Source: Planctomycetota bacterium (GTDB taxonomy: Bacteria; Planctomycetota; Planctomycetia; Planctomycetales; Planctomycetaceae). Taken from it: a DNA stretch of 59,624 bases. Location of the stretch: positions 1-59,624 of the forward strand of contig JAQCEJ010000026.1 of the NCBI GenBank assembly GCA_027618475.1. The letters are read 5' to 3'. The translations under genes were made by a program, and so were the position numbers. Each line of letters starts with the position of its first letter. Within the stretch, counting starts at the first letter, position 1. The notes under the pieces are model-generated. The model had not been told where the DNA came from and ran no database searches. It worked only from the letters and a program-made list of their open reading frames with translations. This document shows positions 8,295 through 21,800 of the stretch, piece by piece.

Positions 8295-9257
8295 ATGGCT
8301 GCAGGACACGAAGACACATTTCATCACGTACGCGATTTTCCGTACTTCGAATTGCCTCAGGGAATTCATATTGATCTTCCCAATATCTTTGGCCTGCAGT
8401 TGTCGAAGTTTATGGTGTTGCAGGTCGTCGCCGGATTACTCACGCTATTGATTTTTAAGGGATTAGCCAAACGAGTGACCAGCGGCGAGCCGGCCACCGG
8501 TGCATGGTGGAATTTTTGGGAAATGCTGGCTCTGTTCGTTCGCGACGAAGTCGTACGACCTACGTTGGGAGCAGGTCACGAACATGGCGAGCATGGTCAC
8601 GACGAACATGGGCACGACGATAGTCACGATCATGATCATGGCGGACATGCCAACAGCCATGTCGGTGCCGGTGCGGCGCATGCCGTGTCTTATGAACCTC
8701 ATGGTGCCACACTCGATGCCGTAGCAGGCCACCCAGCCGATGCGTTTTTACCATACATCTGGTCGTGCTTTTTCTACGTTTTATTTTGCAATCTGCTTGG
8801 AGCCATTCCCTGGATGGGATCGGCAACAGGCAATTTGAATGTGACCGGAGCATTAGCCCTGATCACGTTTGCATACGTCATTTACTGCGGTTCGCAGGTT
8901 TCGGGTTTCGTGGGTTTTTGGAAATCGCTCGTTCCCGGCATGGATTTACCGGGGCCGCTAAAGATTGTACTGATCCCCATGATCTGGGCGATTGAACTGT
9001 TGGGACTATTCATTAAACATGGCGTGCTCGCCGTGCGACTTTTCGCGAATATTATGGCGGGACATACCGTGATCGCCGTGGTACTCGGTTTTATCGCCTT
9101 GTCGGCCCATTCGGGTTGGTGGTACGTGATCACACCTGCAAGCATTTTCGGGCAAGTTGCCATTGGAATGCTGGAATTGTTTGTCGCTTTCTTACAAGCG
9201 TATGTGTTTGCGTTTCTTGCGACGTTGTTTATTTCGGCGGCGGTCCATCCGCACTGA
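8295..9257 (+). CDS. atpB: F-type ATP synthase subunit a
   Basis: Subunit a forms the proton half-channels in F0. The C-terminal part is diagnostic: the essential arginine in LAVRLFANIMAGH, and the last helix FVAFLQAYVFAFLATLFISAA. The product is 320 residues from ATG 8295 (ribosome site CGGGAG, 5 bases); ATG 8271 would add 8 residues but its ribosome site abuts the codon. Odd feature: between the first and second membrane helices, at about residues 95-122, lies a very histidine- and acid-rich insert of 28 residues with 11 His. By E. coli topology this loop faces the cytoplasm. The gene is followed by a 200-base spacer with a hairpin before atpE. Confidence 0.95.
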   Translation: MAAGHEDTFHHVRDFPYFELPQGIHIDLPNIFGLQLSKFMVLQVVAGLLTLLIFKGLAKRVTSGEPATGAWWNFWEMLALFVRDEVVRPTLGAGHEHGEHGHDEHGHDDSHDHDHGGHANSHVGAGAAHAVSYEPHGATLDAVAGHPADAFLPYIWSCFFYVLFCNLLGAIPWMGSATGNLNVTGALALITFAYVIYCGSQVSGFVGFWKSLVPGMDLPGPLKIVLIPMIWAIELLGLFIKHGVLAVRLFANIMAGHTVIAVVLGFIALSAHSGWWYVITPASIFGQVAIGMLELFVAFLQAYVFAFLATLFISAAVHPH

Positions 9258-9278
9258 TGATCGATGGGATCTGATATT

Positions 9279-9299
9279 ACTGCCCAGCCGGGCAGTTTT
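9279..9299 (+). terminator. Intra-operon hairpin with short T-run between atpB and atpE
   Basis: ACTGCCC - AGCC - GGGCAGT forms a 7-bp stem (9279-9296) and runs into TTTT (9296-9299). The T-run is short, so it may attenuate transcription or mark an mRNA processing/stability site instead of stopping the operon. It may help set the high c-subunit ratio, but that is inference. Confidence 0.45.
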
Positions 9300-9447
9300 G
9301 AAGACGTGACGCCTTCGATGGGTCACAACAGATTGAGTTTGAGTACTTGTTATCGAATTGAGAGTTGTGTTTACAAATGCTGATGAATTGGTCCGCTCGG
9401 GCCGTCAGCTTGGGTATTGTTGATCGGGTTTCGTCACTGCAGAATGA

Positions 9448-9783
<336 letters not shown>

Positions 9784-9827
9784 TCGATATTTCGATTGTC
9801 GAACGTTACACGCCTCAGAGGAGACGG

Positions 9828-9920
9828 ATGCCTGACCGGAACGTTTATATGCGACGATGTCGACACGGCAGAATCGCATTTCGTACCGGCAGCGTTGCGA
9901 TCATAAATCTGCGGCGTTGA
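9828..9920 (+). CDS. Possible 30-residue leader or small ORF between atpE and atpF
   Basis: ATG at 9828 is preceded by AGAGGAGACGG, a stronger ribosome site than that of atpF. The frame of 30 codons ends with TGA at 9918-9920. The peptide is basic, with eight arginines and a mid-section TGSVAIINL, and matches no subunit I know. It sits in the 217-base spacer between atpE and atpF and could be a translated leader regulating atpF, or chance. Confidence 0.25.
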   Translation: MPDRNVYMRRCRHGRIAFRTGSVAIINLRR

Positions 9921-10000
9921 CGATCGGTCGCGTCAGGTTCATCGTTAGAACCTTTGCGCGGATGGCAGTTTCACTTGTCTTTAATGCAGGAACAGAAAAC

Positions 10001-10687
10001 ATGTTCCCACGATTCGCTCGTAGGAGCGGTCAGCGGACCGCACGTTTTTGTTGGGGAGGCCTGATCGCCTTAGGGATGATTCTGTCTCCTCTGCCGGGGG
10101 TCGGTGCGATGCCGGCTCATGCCTTCGAAACGCATCACGATGCGGGCGGCAGTGACGATCATCACGAGAAGGGAGAGGTGCCGCACGAAAGCGGTCCACC
10201 GCTTTCGTTTCAGACCGATCTCGCCTTATGGTCGTTCGTAACGTTTATCGTTTTTGTGTTTGTGTTAAAGACGTTTGCCTGGGGTCCGCTCTCGAGCGGT
10301 CTGTCGGCCCGTGAAACGCGAATTCGCAGTGACCTCGACGAAGCGGCCGCGGCCCGTCGGGAAGCGGAAAAGCTGTTGGCACAGCACTCGGCTCAAATCT
10401 CGAAGACCAAAGACGAGATCGCCGAAATGATTGCCGAAGCGCGGCGAGATGCCGATGCGCTCAAACAGGATATTCTGACCACGGCACAAAAAGATGCCGA
10501 GGCAACTCGTAATCGCGCCGTGGAAGAGATCAATCGAGCCCGCGATGCGGCGGTCAAGGAGTTATTCGACCACACGTCTCGCGCGGTGATCGATGCCACG
10601 GCACAGATTCTGGGCCGGGCTCTGAATGAAGCCGATCAGGATCGTCTGGTGGAAGAAGCTCTGTCTCAATTCGCGGAACGGAATTAA
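10001..10687 (+). CDS. atpF: F-type ATP synthase subunit b with N-terminal signal peptide
   Basis: Subunit b is the peripheral stalk that holds F1 to F0. From ATG 10001 (ribosome site CAGGAA) the product is 228 residues: a signal peptide (about 1-41, ending MPAHA), a His/Asp/Glu-rich exported segment (45-62), one membrane helix (about 73-92), then the long charged Ala-rich coiled coil (100-228) typical of b, with ATRNRAVEEINRARDAA. The usual b subunit is about 155-170 residues and lacks a cleavable signal. The frame continues upstream to 9857 but that part is not b-like. The stop is 5 bases before atpH, so translation is probably coupled. Confidence 0.9.
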   Translation: MFPRFARRSGQRTARFCWGGLIALGMILSPLPGVGAMPAHAFETHHDAGGSDDHHEKGEVPHESGPPLSFQTDLALWSFVTFIVFVFVLKTFAWGPLSSGLSARETRIRSDLDEAAAARREAEKLLAQHSAQISKTKDEIAEMIAEARRDADALKQDILTTAQKDAEATRNRAVEEINRARDAAVKELFDHTSRAVIDATAQILGRALNEADQDRLVEEALSQFAERN

Positions 10688-10692
10688 CGATC

Positions 10693-12814
<2,122 letters not shown>

Positions 12815-12827
12815 TTCGGAGGAGTGG

Positions 12828-12850
12828 CACTGGCGGCTCGCCCGCCAGTG
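12828..12850. repeat. Short hairpin element between atpA and atpG
   Basis: CACTGGCGG - CTCGC - CCGCCAGTG is a perfect 9-bp stem with a 5-base loop, 14 bases after the atpA stop. It has the same architecture and outer bases as the element at 7050-7072 and no T-run. It probably is a REP-like insertion, and may protect or process the mRNA. Confidence 0.55.
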
Positions 12851-12923
12851 GATTTCACGACAAGTAATTTTGTAAGCACAACGGAAACAATCGACGTCCA
12901 ACGATTGAAACGGTAAGCGTATC

Positions 12924-13805
12924 ATGGCCAAAACACGAGCCATTATCAAACGGCTGAAAGCTGTCAAGAACATCCGCAAAATCACGCGGACGATGGAATT
13001 GATTGCAACCGCCCGGTTCAAGAAAGCCATGGACCGTGCATCAGAGGCCGCCGCCTACACCCGCAAACTTTCAGAAATCGTCGCCGATCTGTCGCAAGCC
13101 GATATGACCCTGTCTCACCCGCTTTTGCAGGCACACGAGACCGAAAAGAATTGTGTCCTGCTGATTCTTACATCGAACCGCGGTCTGTGCGGCGGATACA
13201 ACAGCGGAATTTTAAAGCAAGCGGTGCAACGAATTCGCGAAGCGAAGGACGTCGATCAAAATCTTTCGCTCGAAGTTTCGGGAAAGCGTGGATTGAACTT
13301 CCTGCGATTTCAACAGTATGAATTCGAACGCAGCTTCTCTCATTTTGAAGACAAACCCCGCTTCGACGAAGTCGACGTGCTCGCAAGCCGTTATATCGAA
13401 CTATTCGTGAACGGAAAGATCGATCGACTCGATGTCGCATACATGCAATTTGATTCGGCGTCGAGACAACATCCGACGGTAGAGACGTTGTTGCCGATCG
13501 GCAAATTGATAACTGAATCGACCACCGAAACGACATCCACACGAAAAGTTGAATACGAGTTTCTCCCGTCGGCGGGGGAAATTCTGCAGGAATTGGTACC
13601 GACCTCGTTCAAGGCTCGCTTGTTTAAGTGTTTTCTCGATGCGGCCGTCAGCGAACAGATTTTCCGGCGTGTCGCGATGAAAGCCGCGACCGAAAATGCC
13701 AGCGAAATGGTGGGCGATCTGTCGCAGTTGTACAACCGCGCCCGTCAGTCGCAGATTACCTCGGAACTGGCAGAAATCATCGGCGGAGCCGCCGCACTCG
13801 AATAA
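12924..13805 (+). CDS. atpG: F-type ATP synthase subunit gamma
   Basis: Gamma is the central rotor shaft of F1. The 293-residue product has the diagnostic N-terminal helix (RLKAVKNIRKITRTMELIATARF), the SNRGLCGGYN motif of the central Rossmann-like part, and the C-terminal helix (ATENASEMVGDLSQLYNRARQ) that sits in the hexamer. It begins 109 bases after atpA, past the hairpin element, and ends 76 bases before atpD. The start is set by the conserved MAKTRAI beginning. Confidence 0.96.
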   Translation: MAKTRAIIKRLKAVKNIRKITRTMELIATARFKKAMDRASEAAAYTRKLSEIVADLSQADMTLSHPLLQAHETEKNCVLLILTSNRGLCGGYNSGILKQAVQRIREAKDVDQNLSLEVSGKRGLNFLRFQQYEFERSFSHFEDKPRFDEVDVLASRYIELFVNGKIDRLDVAYMQFDSASRQHPTVETLLPIGKLITESTTETTSTRKVEYEFLPSAGEILQELVPTSFKARLFKCFLDAAVSEQIFRRVAMKAATENASEMVGDLSQLYNRARQSQITSELAEIIGGAAALE

Positions 13806-13869
13806 TTATGTCATGCCGTTCGCTTCGCGCGGCGGCGATTTGCAAGATTCACAGATCAGCAGAAACTAA

Positions 13870-15339
<1,470 letters not shown>

Positions 15340-15406
15340 TCGCACGGCGTACGTCGCCTGAAGATATTTATATCCGTTTTCAAACCGTCCGTTCAGAAAC
15401 ACAGCC

Positions 15407-15802
15407 ATGGCCCAAGAACTACAACTGGTTGTCGTCACTCCCGAAACCACCGTACTCAACGAAACGGTCACCAGTCTTCGTTTTCCTCTGTACGATGGAA
15501 TGATCGGAGTGCTTCCCGGACGTACCCCGCTGGTCGGTCGACTCGGCTATGGCGAATTGACGTTTCGAACCGATAAGGAAGAACGCCGCTTCTACATCGA
15601 CGGAGGATTCGCACAGATCAAAGGGGCAACCGTCTCTCTGCTGACCGACCGGGCCATCCCCGCCGAGAAGATTTCGGTTGCCGACGCCGAGAACCAGCTA
15701 AATCAAGCCCGCGCAGTTGTCGCCAAGACCGATGCTGAAGCTGAGCAGAAAGATCGCGACCAGGTTCGGGCTCGGCGTATGATCTCCATGTCCCGCTCTT
15801 GA
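15407..15802 (+). CDS. atpC: F-type ATP synthase subunit epsilon
   Basis: Epsilon couples and inhibits F1 rotation. The 131-residue product has the N-terminal beta-sandwich (LQLVVVTPETTVLNETV, PLYDGMIGVLPGRTPLVGRLGYGELTF) followed by a C-terminal helical hairpin (about 85-131) that begins AEKISVADAENQLNQARAVV. It is the last gene of the operon. No clear terminator was found directly behind it; transcripts may continue into the 15803-16163 region. Confidence 0.94.
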   Translation: MAQELQLVVVTPETTVLNETVTSLRFPLYDGMIGVLPGRTPLVGRLGYGELTFRTDKEERRFYIDGGFAQIKGATVSLLTDRAIPAEKISVADAENQLNQARAVVAKTDAEAEQKDRDQVRARRMISMSRS

Positions 15803-16163
15803 TCCTGATCGATCGACATCATGTGCGCTAAGTCCCAAGAGTCCTGTTGTCATATTCATTTCAGGAATCTTGAAATTCAGAGATCCCGCTGAATTGGCGT
15901 CGCCGCCGTTAAAGTCTTCCAACTTCCCCTGTCTTCAACGAATCAGACAGGCATCAGCGGGCAGATTTTGCCGAAGCGTTATAAGTGACATGGCCATTAG
16001 GGCGCAAAATCTGCGGCTTGTTCGCTCGCTCGCTATCTCGATCGGTTTCTCTTGATTCTCCACAATCAAACGACCGAACTAGAGAGTGTGTCCAAGTCAT
16101 TTCTTCACGCACGTGGGGCAAGACCGTTCCACGCCGTTTCCAACACGAGGTTGATATTCGCCC
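15803..16163. other. Intergenic region after the atp operon
   Basis: About 360 bases without a supported gene. One 6-bp inverted repeat (CCTGTC/GACAGG, near 15930-15953) could be a weak terminator. The open frames here look like chance. No tRNA or recognised RNA motif was seen. Confidence 0.35.
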
Positions 16164-17147
16164 ATGCATGGGAACTATCCGTCTGTCTCCGCTGCACCAA
16201 TAATGGTCGGCGATGAAAACATTATAGCACAGGCCGAAACGACTCCGTTTTTCCTCGAAGTCAATCGCGGTCGCACCGTGTTCCGCCGACGACCGATTAC
16301 CAATAAATCGTTCCTCATCGGATCGGGAGAGCATTGCGATCTGCAATTGGGAGGTCAGGAGATCCCCCTCTTGTTCGCGATGATTCAGGTTGACGGCGAA
16401 GAATTGAAAATTCGCTCACTCGAAACCGAGCCTGGGTTGAAAGTCAATGGTCGAGTCGTCACATCGGCCGCTCTTGCCGATGGCGATCATATCGAAATCG
16501 GCTCGTTCGAATTTGTCGCCCGCAAACAGGAAGTCCCCGACCCGGCCATGCCGTCGGCATATGCCCGTCGTCAAGAGACTTCCAGCCACGAACACGGAAG
16601 CGATCTGTCGGAACTCTCCGCTGCCGATCTGCTCGACCGTCTCGAAAACGACCTCAACATGGTTGAAGATTTCGAGCGGGGAGAACGACAGGGATGGGCT
16701 GCCTTGATGGAGCGTGTCGAACGCCGCAAGGATACTATGCGGACATCCGACTCGCGGATTCGCCGCCAGAAGCTTGCCCGCCCCGCACGTCAGCGTCTGA
16801 ATTCGGTTGACGAACTCAACATCGATGAAATGTTCGAGACGTTACATCGGCGGGAAAACCGCACCAGCACGAAATCCAACGTTCGCGCCGGCCTCGAAAC
16901 CGACTATATGCTGCAGATCGAACAGATCGTCAACGAACTCGGCCAGGTGACCAGTGATCTTGAAGAACGCTCTGATCAAATGAGCCAGCGCGATCTTCAG
17001 TACCTCGAAGCCGCATCGACGATCATGGAATCGCAGCAGAAGCTCGCCGAGCAGTTACAGTCGCTGATCGAATACGTTGATCAGTCGACCGAAAAACAAG
17101 ACAAGAAGGTCGAGCCGTTTGAAACACCGCGACGCGCCATTGCGTAA
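16164..17147 (+). CDS. FHA-domain protein with helical C-terminus
   Basis: A 327-residue cytoplasmic protein. The N-terminal FHA-like domain (about 30-120) has RRPITNKSFLIGSGEHCDLQL, LFAMIQVDGEELKIRSLE and the closing VNGRVVTSAALADGDHIEIGSFEF. FHA domains bind phosphothreonine, but the usual Ser-x-x-His after the Arg-equivalent is changed here (the position reads PLLFAMI), so phosphopeptide binding is uncertain. The C-terminal half (150-310) is charged and helical, with probable coiled coil at 245-305 (IVNELGQVTSDLEERSDQM). The start may be ATG 16164 or ATG 16203; neither has a strong ribosome site. Followed by a strong terminator. No partner kinase or phosphatase is adjacent. Confidence 0.75.
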   Translation: MHGNYPSVSAAPIMVGDENIIAQAETTPFFLEVNRGRTVFRRRPITNKSFLIGSGEHCDLQLGGQEIPLLFAMIQVDGEELKIRSLETEPGLKVNGRVVTSAALADGDHIEIGSFEFVARKQEVPDPAMPSAYARRQETSSHEHGSDLSELSAADLLDRLENDLNMVEDFERGERQGWAALMERVERRKDTMRTSDSRIRRQKLARPARQRLNSVDELNIDEMFETLHRRENRTSTKSNVRAGLETDYMLQIEQIVNELGQVTSDLEERSDQMSQRDLQYLEAASTIMESQQKLAEQLQSLIEYVDQSTEKQDKKVEPFETPRRAIA

Positions 17148-17180
17148 GCTGGCTTAACGAACTCGATTGTTTATTCTCCC

Positions 17181-17221
17181 AAAAGAAACATCCCGGCGAA
17201 ATTCGTCGGGATGTTTCTTTT
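17181..17221. terminator. Strong bidirectional terminator hairpin
   Basis: A stem of about 20 bp: the arm at 17181-17200 (AAAAGAAACATCCCGGCGAA) pairs with 17202-17221, with one G-T pair. It ends in CTTTT on the plus strand, and the A-rich left arm gives a T-run on the minus strand. It closes the FHA gene and could also serve the opposing cysE. Confidence 0.85.
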
Positions 17222-17240
17222 GATATGAGCTAATCCCTGC

Positions 17241-17331
17241 TACAGGCCGTTTCATAACGCTCTGGGTGCCGGTTTTTTCAGGGCCAATGGACGATCATTC
17301 CGTCGCCAATCGGCATATGAAACCAGTGCTA
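17241..17331 (+). repeat. 92-bp interspersed repeat, copy A
   Basis: One of four related copies in the window. It starts TACAGGCCGTTTCATAAC and ends GCATATGAAACCAGTGCTA. The ends are imperfect inverted repeats (TTTCATAAC against ...TATGAAA). It lies between the convergent FHA and cysE genes, after the terminator. A further half end (TTCATAACCCG) lies at 17351-17361. Confidence 0.75.
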
Positions 17332-17378
17332 CGCATCGTAGTTCACGGGGTTCATAACCCGTTTACTTGCTCGGGACG

Positions 17379-18314
17379 TTACGAGGCTTCGCGAAACCTC
17401 AGCGACGGGCGGTCGATCGTCACGACGGTGTTGGGAGCGATGCTTTTCGTCAGCGAGACGCTGGCACCGACAATCGAGTTGGCACCGATGACCGTTTCAC
17501 CGCCGAGGACCGTGGCGTTCGCGTAGATGACGACATTCTCTTCGATCGTCGGATGTCGCTTTGCGCCCCGGATCAAGTTCCCTTGCGTATCCTTTGCGAA
17601 GCTGAGAGCCCCCAGTGTTACCCCTTGATACAGCTTCACGTTCTGAGCGATATCGCAAGTTTCGCCGATCACGACACCGGTGCCGTGATCGATAAAGAAT
17701 CCGGGACCGATCCGGGCACCGGGATGAATGTCGATCCCGGTCAGCGAATGGGCCCATTCGGTTAACATGCGGGGAATCAGTGGCACATGCAGTTGAAACA
17801 ATTGATGCGCAAGACGATACGTTGTGATCGCTTCCAGCCCCGGGTAGCAGAAAATGATTTCATCAAAACTCTTGGCGGCCGGATCCCCGGCAAACGCCAA
17901 TTGCACATCCGATGCCAGCAGTTGGCGCACGTGCGGAATCGTTTCCAGAAAATTGAGCGTGATGTCCTGAGCCTGTTCTTCGAAGTCCTCGATGCAGCGA
18001 TCCGCCGCAGATGTTCCATGCGTCAGAAAATAATCGTGACGCAGCGAGCGGGCGATCTGCTCGGTGAGCTTGTCGTGTAATCCGTCGATCAGATTTCCCA
18101 CATGATAACCGACGTTACCCAGATGCAGACTCTGTCGGCGGCGATACCCGGGGAAAATAATCTCTTTAAGATCGACGGCGATTTCAATCACGGCCTCGGT
18201 GCTCGGTAACGGGCAATGGCCAAGATGATGGATAATACCCAGCAACTGGTACGATTCGAGAATGCGATCGGTCAATTCAGGAAGGCGTTCTTTACGGCGA
18301 AAATCGGTAGCCAT
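17379..18314 (-). CDS. cysE: Serine O-acetyltransferase
   Basis: Serine acetyltransferase makes O-acetylserine for cysteine synthesis. The C-terminal left-handed beta-helix of hexapeptide repeats is clear, including [15 protein letters not shown] and the substrate histidines in [19 protein letters not shown]. The N-terminal helical domain is long (about 170 residues). The 311-residue length and the segment [23 protein letters not shown] match the longer EpsC/CysE type seen in many non-enteric bacteria. The ATG at 18314 is chosen because CTGGAG lies 6 bases upstream; the frame is open to 18368. No cysK is adjacent; the partner would be elsewhere. Confidence 0.92.
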   Translation of the reverse strand: MATDFRRKERLPELTDRILESYQLLGIIHHLGHCPLPSTEAVIEIAVDLKEIIFPGYRRRQSLHLGNVGYHVGNLIDGLHDKLTEQIARSLRHDYFLTHGTSAADRCIEDFEEQAQDITLNFLETIPHVRQLLASDVQLAFAGDPAAKSFDEIIFCYPGLEAITTYRLAHQLFQLHVPLIPRMLTEWAHSLTGIDIHPGARIGPGFFIDHGTGVVIGETCDIAQNVKLYQGVTLGALSFAKDTQGNLIRGAKRHPTIEENVVIYANATVLGGETVIGANSIVGASVSLTKSIAPNTVVTIDRPSLRFREAS

Positions 18315-18840
18315 AATTGCTCCAGATGGTGTCGGCTCGTGATCAGTGACGGCGGTGGGCGACGTCAACTCGCTGAGACTGTCGGCTTCAAGGGGACGTT
18401 CATCGAGTAAACGTGGGGCGAGCCTGATGCAAGAGCGTGGAAAAACGGTATCGGAAAAACAATGAGATAATCAAACGGGCGAAGGGAGGTCCGGCTATGC
18501 CGGACAACTACAGGAGCACAAGGCGCTGATAATGGCTTTCGCTCCGTTGGGCCAAAAATGATTATCCTCGTTCATCGATTTCACGATCAGTCCGCTTTCG
18601 TTCTCTGTTCCGAACGCACACCACACTGCAGTAACAGCGTCAACTTTACCAATTATTTACATCGATGCGTTCGATTTCCAAGTGTCAAAATGCCCTGCAG
18701 CAGCGTATCTTGCCAAATCCTTCGTACCCAAATCGGGCATCCAGGCAGAGGCATCATTGACATCGGACGGCATTTCACCGCAAGTTGAGCGATTCTGACG
18801 ATCTGGAAATCTGATTCCGTTGATACAACGGAATCAGCCC
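18315..18840. other. Intergenic region between cysE and the 1483-aa gene
   Basis: About 525 bases with no supported gene. At 18489-18505 there is a 7-bp stem with a 3-base loop (GTCCGGC-TAT-GCCGGAC), followed by AACTACAGGAGCACAAGG. This looks like another small interspersed palindrome. The remaining frames are shadows or chance. Confidence 0.4.
18489..18505. repeat. Small palindrome GTCCGGC-TAT-GCCGGAC
   Basis: Perfect 7-bp stem with a 3-base loop, lying upstream of cysE. It has no T-run. It is of the same general type as the GC-rich hairpins at 7050 and 12828 but not the same sequence. Confidence 0.4.
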
Positions 18841-21800
18841 TCAATCTTTACCATCCCCCATCGAAAGCGGGGAAAAGCCGAGATGCTCGTGGTTTTTTCC
18901 CTGGTTGAGAACCCACGATCTCAAAATCTGATAGCCGGGGTCATCGGGCTGATACCGGCGGCCCCCCTGATGTCCATCTTCTTTACCGGTCTGGACGTTC
19001 AGTGGTTTTCGCAGGAGTTTACTTTTTTCGATCTCCTTCAGGTCGATACGCCCTTGAAGCAGGCGGTAATTCTCCAGGATCTGACCGACCGGCAAGTAAC
19101 CGACATCGTCGGGATTGTGCAGCGTCAAAGGGGGAACCCGCCCCGGCACGCCGTGACAGGCAAAACAACTTCGCTGATCCGATCGCAACACGCGATTCAT
19201 CTCGGGCGAAACGTAATCGCGAAAGTATTCGAAGTCTTGTACAAACTCAGCCGGCAATTCAACCTTTCCCTCAGCGGACACGGCAAATCGCGGCGGGTTC
19301 TCCTGTTTCACAGCGTGTTCGAGATCTTTCAAGAAGTTTTCGCGTCCGGTCGAGAGGACATTATTCGCCATCTTCACGACTTCCTCGCGCGTTTCAAATT
19401 TGACCAGCGCATCAAGAGCATTGAGCACTTCAGGATTTCGCCGTAGTGCTGTCGCCTGGGCCTGGCGGACGGCGAGTTCGCGATTCTCGGCATGAGCCGT
19501 TTCCGAGAGTTGTTCGATGAAGAACAGCAGTACGCGCGAACGAAGTTCTTCCAGTGGATCGATCGGCGGGGCTTGTCCCGCTTCGAGCTTGACCTCGGGA
19601 AGCATCGTTTTATAGGTCAAGATCCATTCCACACTGGGCAACCAGAAACGGACCTGCAACGGATTTTGAAACTCATCGGGAACCCGTTCGATCGCCGAAT
19701 CGATCCGCAAATCGGGATTGTTACCGACCGCATCACCCAGACCTCGAATGAGATACCACGCCGATTCCATTTCACGTTCGCGTTTGGCTTTCTCCGCGGG
19801 ATCTTCGAGACTCGCAATCTCATCGACCGACACGTAGTCGGTCATCGCCGGGACAAGATAAGTGAATATTTCACGCTGCTGTTCGACGGTCTCTGGAATC
19901 ACCCATTTCACGCGTGAAAAAAGTTTGAGAACCGGATCGGAGAGTTGCGGTCGACGCGCCGGCTCGGCAGCACCACGTTCGATCTGCTTGAGCAACGGTT
20001 CAAGCAATTCCGGCACGGCGACGAGTTGAGCCGATCGCGGATCGGAGACGCTGCTAGCGGCGATCGGCCGCAAATCTTCGGGCCCGTTGAGCGAATAGTC
20101 GATGAGCGTCTGCTGTAACTCGCGATGCGGAATGTTCGCAGCCCCTTCCAATGCCGATTGCAGCAATGTGGCATCAGCCGAATCGCTCGAACCGAGCGAC
20201 TTCAAATAGGCGAGAATTGCCGAACCGAACAGTTCGCCTTGTCCCGGCGTGACGTATCCCATCTGCCCTGGTCCTCCGTCTCCTCCCGCCGTGTTGTAGA
20301 ACGTAGCGGCGGAGGCAACGACCCGACGAACGATGCGACGGTGCGTGTCAGGATCAGTGCTTTGTGTCTTTTCCCTCTCGGCGTTGAGGTCAGCAAACAA
20401 CGATTTGAGTTCCGGATACTGATGATCTCCGCTGCCGTTGGCGCGGTGTCCGTTGGCGATAAACAACGCGTGAGACTGGTAGCGCATCGCATTTTCGACG
20501 AGTACATTCGGTTCGGGCCGACGGTACAATGTGACCCATGCCGCGTTGATCGCCGGTCGAATGGACGGGTTCCAGATCCACCAGTTCCACGCGGCACGCA
20601 TCGACCATGCTCGAACGGCCGGATGGGGATCGTCATTGATCCCCTGCGATAACCACTCGCCAACGATTGCCATATCGATCGTGCTCTGCGGCATCTCGGT
20701 ATCAACCCGCATCAGCAGCGACTTCGCAGCCGATTCGCGAACATAATCATCTTCCGACTTCAGGGCGGTCGACACGGCATCCCAACCGCGATCGTCAATC
20801 AGCGTTTGCCGCAGCCCCCATTGGGCGGACTCACGCACGATTTTAGTCTTGTCCCCCAATCCCTCGATTAGCGGTTTTATCCCTTCGTCGCTGGGAAGAC
20901 TGCCGAGCGTCATCATTGCATAGAATCGAACGAGTGGGCTCGAGTGTTTCGATGCCATGACCGCAATATCAAGCAGCGCCGGTTCTTCGATCATCGATAG
21001 TTCGCGGATTTTTCGTAATGTGTCAATCAGTTCCGATTGTGATTCTGGAGGGTCGTCGTCGAAATGATATCGCCCCCGTTCATACGTCGGCGGGTCAACC
21101 GGATATAATCGCGACAACGCATGCATTGCATAACTCGTCGAGACAAACCCTGTCTGCGACGCCGCATTCCAGTAACCGGTCGGATGTTGCATTTTTAAAA
21201 GCGCCGTCACCCCCTTTGAAACGGTGGGATCTTCCGGTCCAAAACCTGAGGCCTGAAAGGCCAGCAACGCCATAGCCGTCGGTGACGGATCGGCGGCGTT
21301 GGGAACGGTCACTTTCCATGTCTTGCCGTCGTCGTTCGACTGACCAGGGTTAAATCCCCAACTCCCATCCTCCTGTTGAATATCACGTAATCGATTCAAA
21401 TCGACTGCCAGCTGATTTTGAATGCGCTGCTGGAGTGCGATGGCCTCTTCGGATGACGTTTTATGACCTTCGTACGGCACGCGATTCGTTTCTTCCGGTG
21501 CGTCAGTTTCCTTTTGAGCCATCCTCTCGGCCTCGACGGGATATTCCTGGGGAAAATATCGATTAAAAAACTCCACACGGTGACCGAGGTCGTCGCAGAA
21601 TTTCACGTCGATGTCGAGCATCTTGCGGGCCTTGTCTTCCAGCGCGCGAAAGTATTTCGGATCGCCGGTTGCCTGCCACGCCTCAAACAGAATTTCGCCG
21701 GCATAATTGAAGACGACCCCCTGACCGACATTAGCACCTGGTCCGGCGGCGTTGATGCCTCCGGGGTCACCCGACTGCAACACGAAATTCGCTGCACGAA

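Noticed and set aside
9857-10000. Upstream extension of the atpF frame
   Set aside because: The signal peptide starts at 10001; the extra residues are not subunit-b-like.
17266-17526. 86-codon plus ORF starting in repeat copy A
   Set aside because: Its N-terminus is translated repeat and the rest is antisense to cysE.
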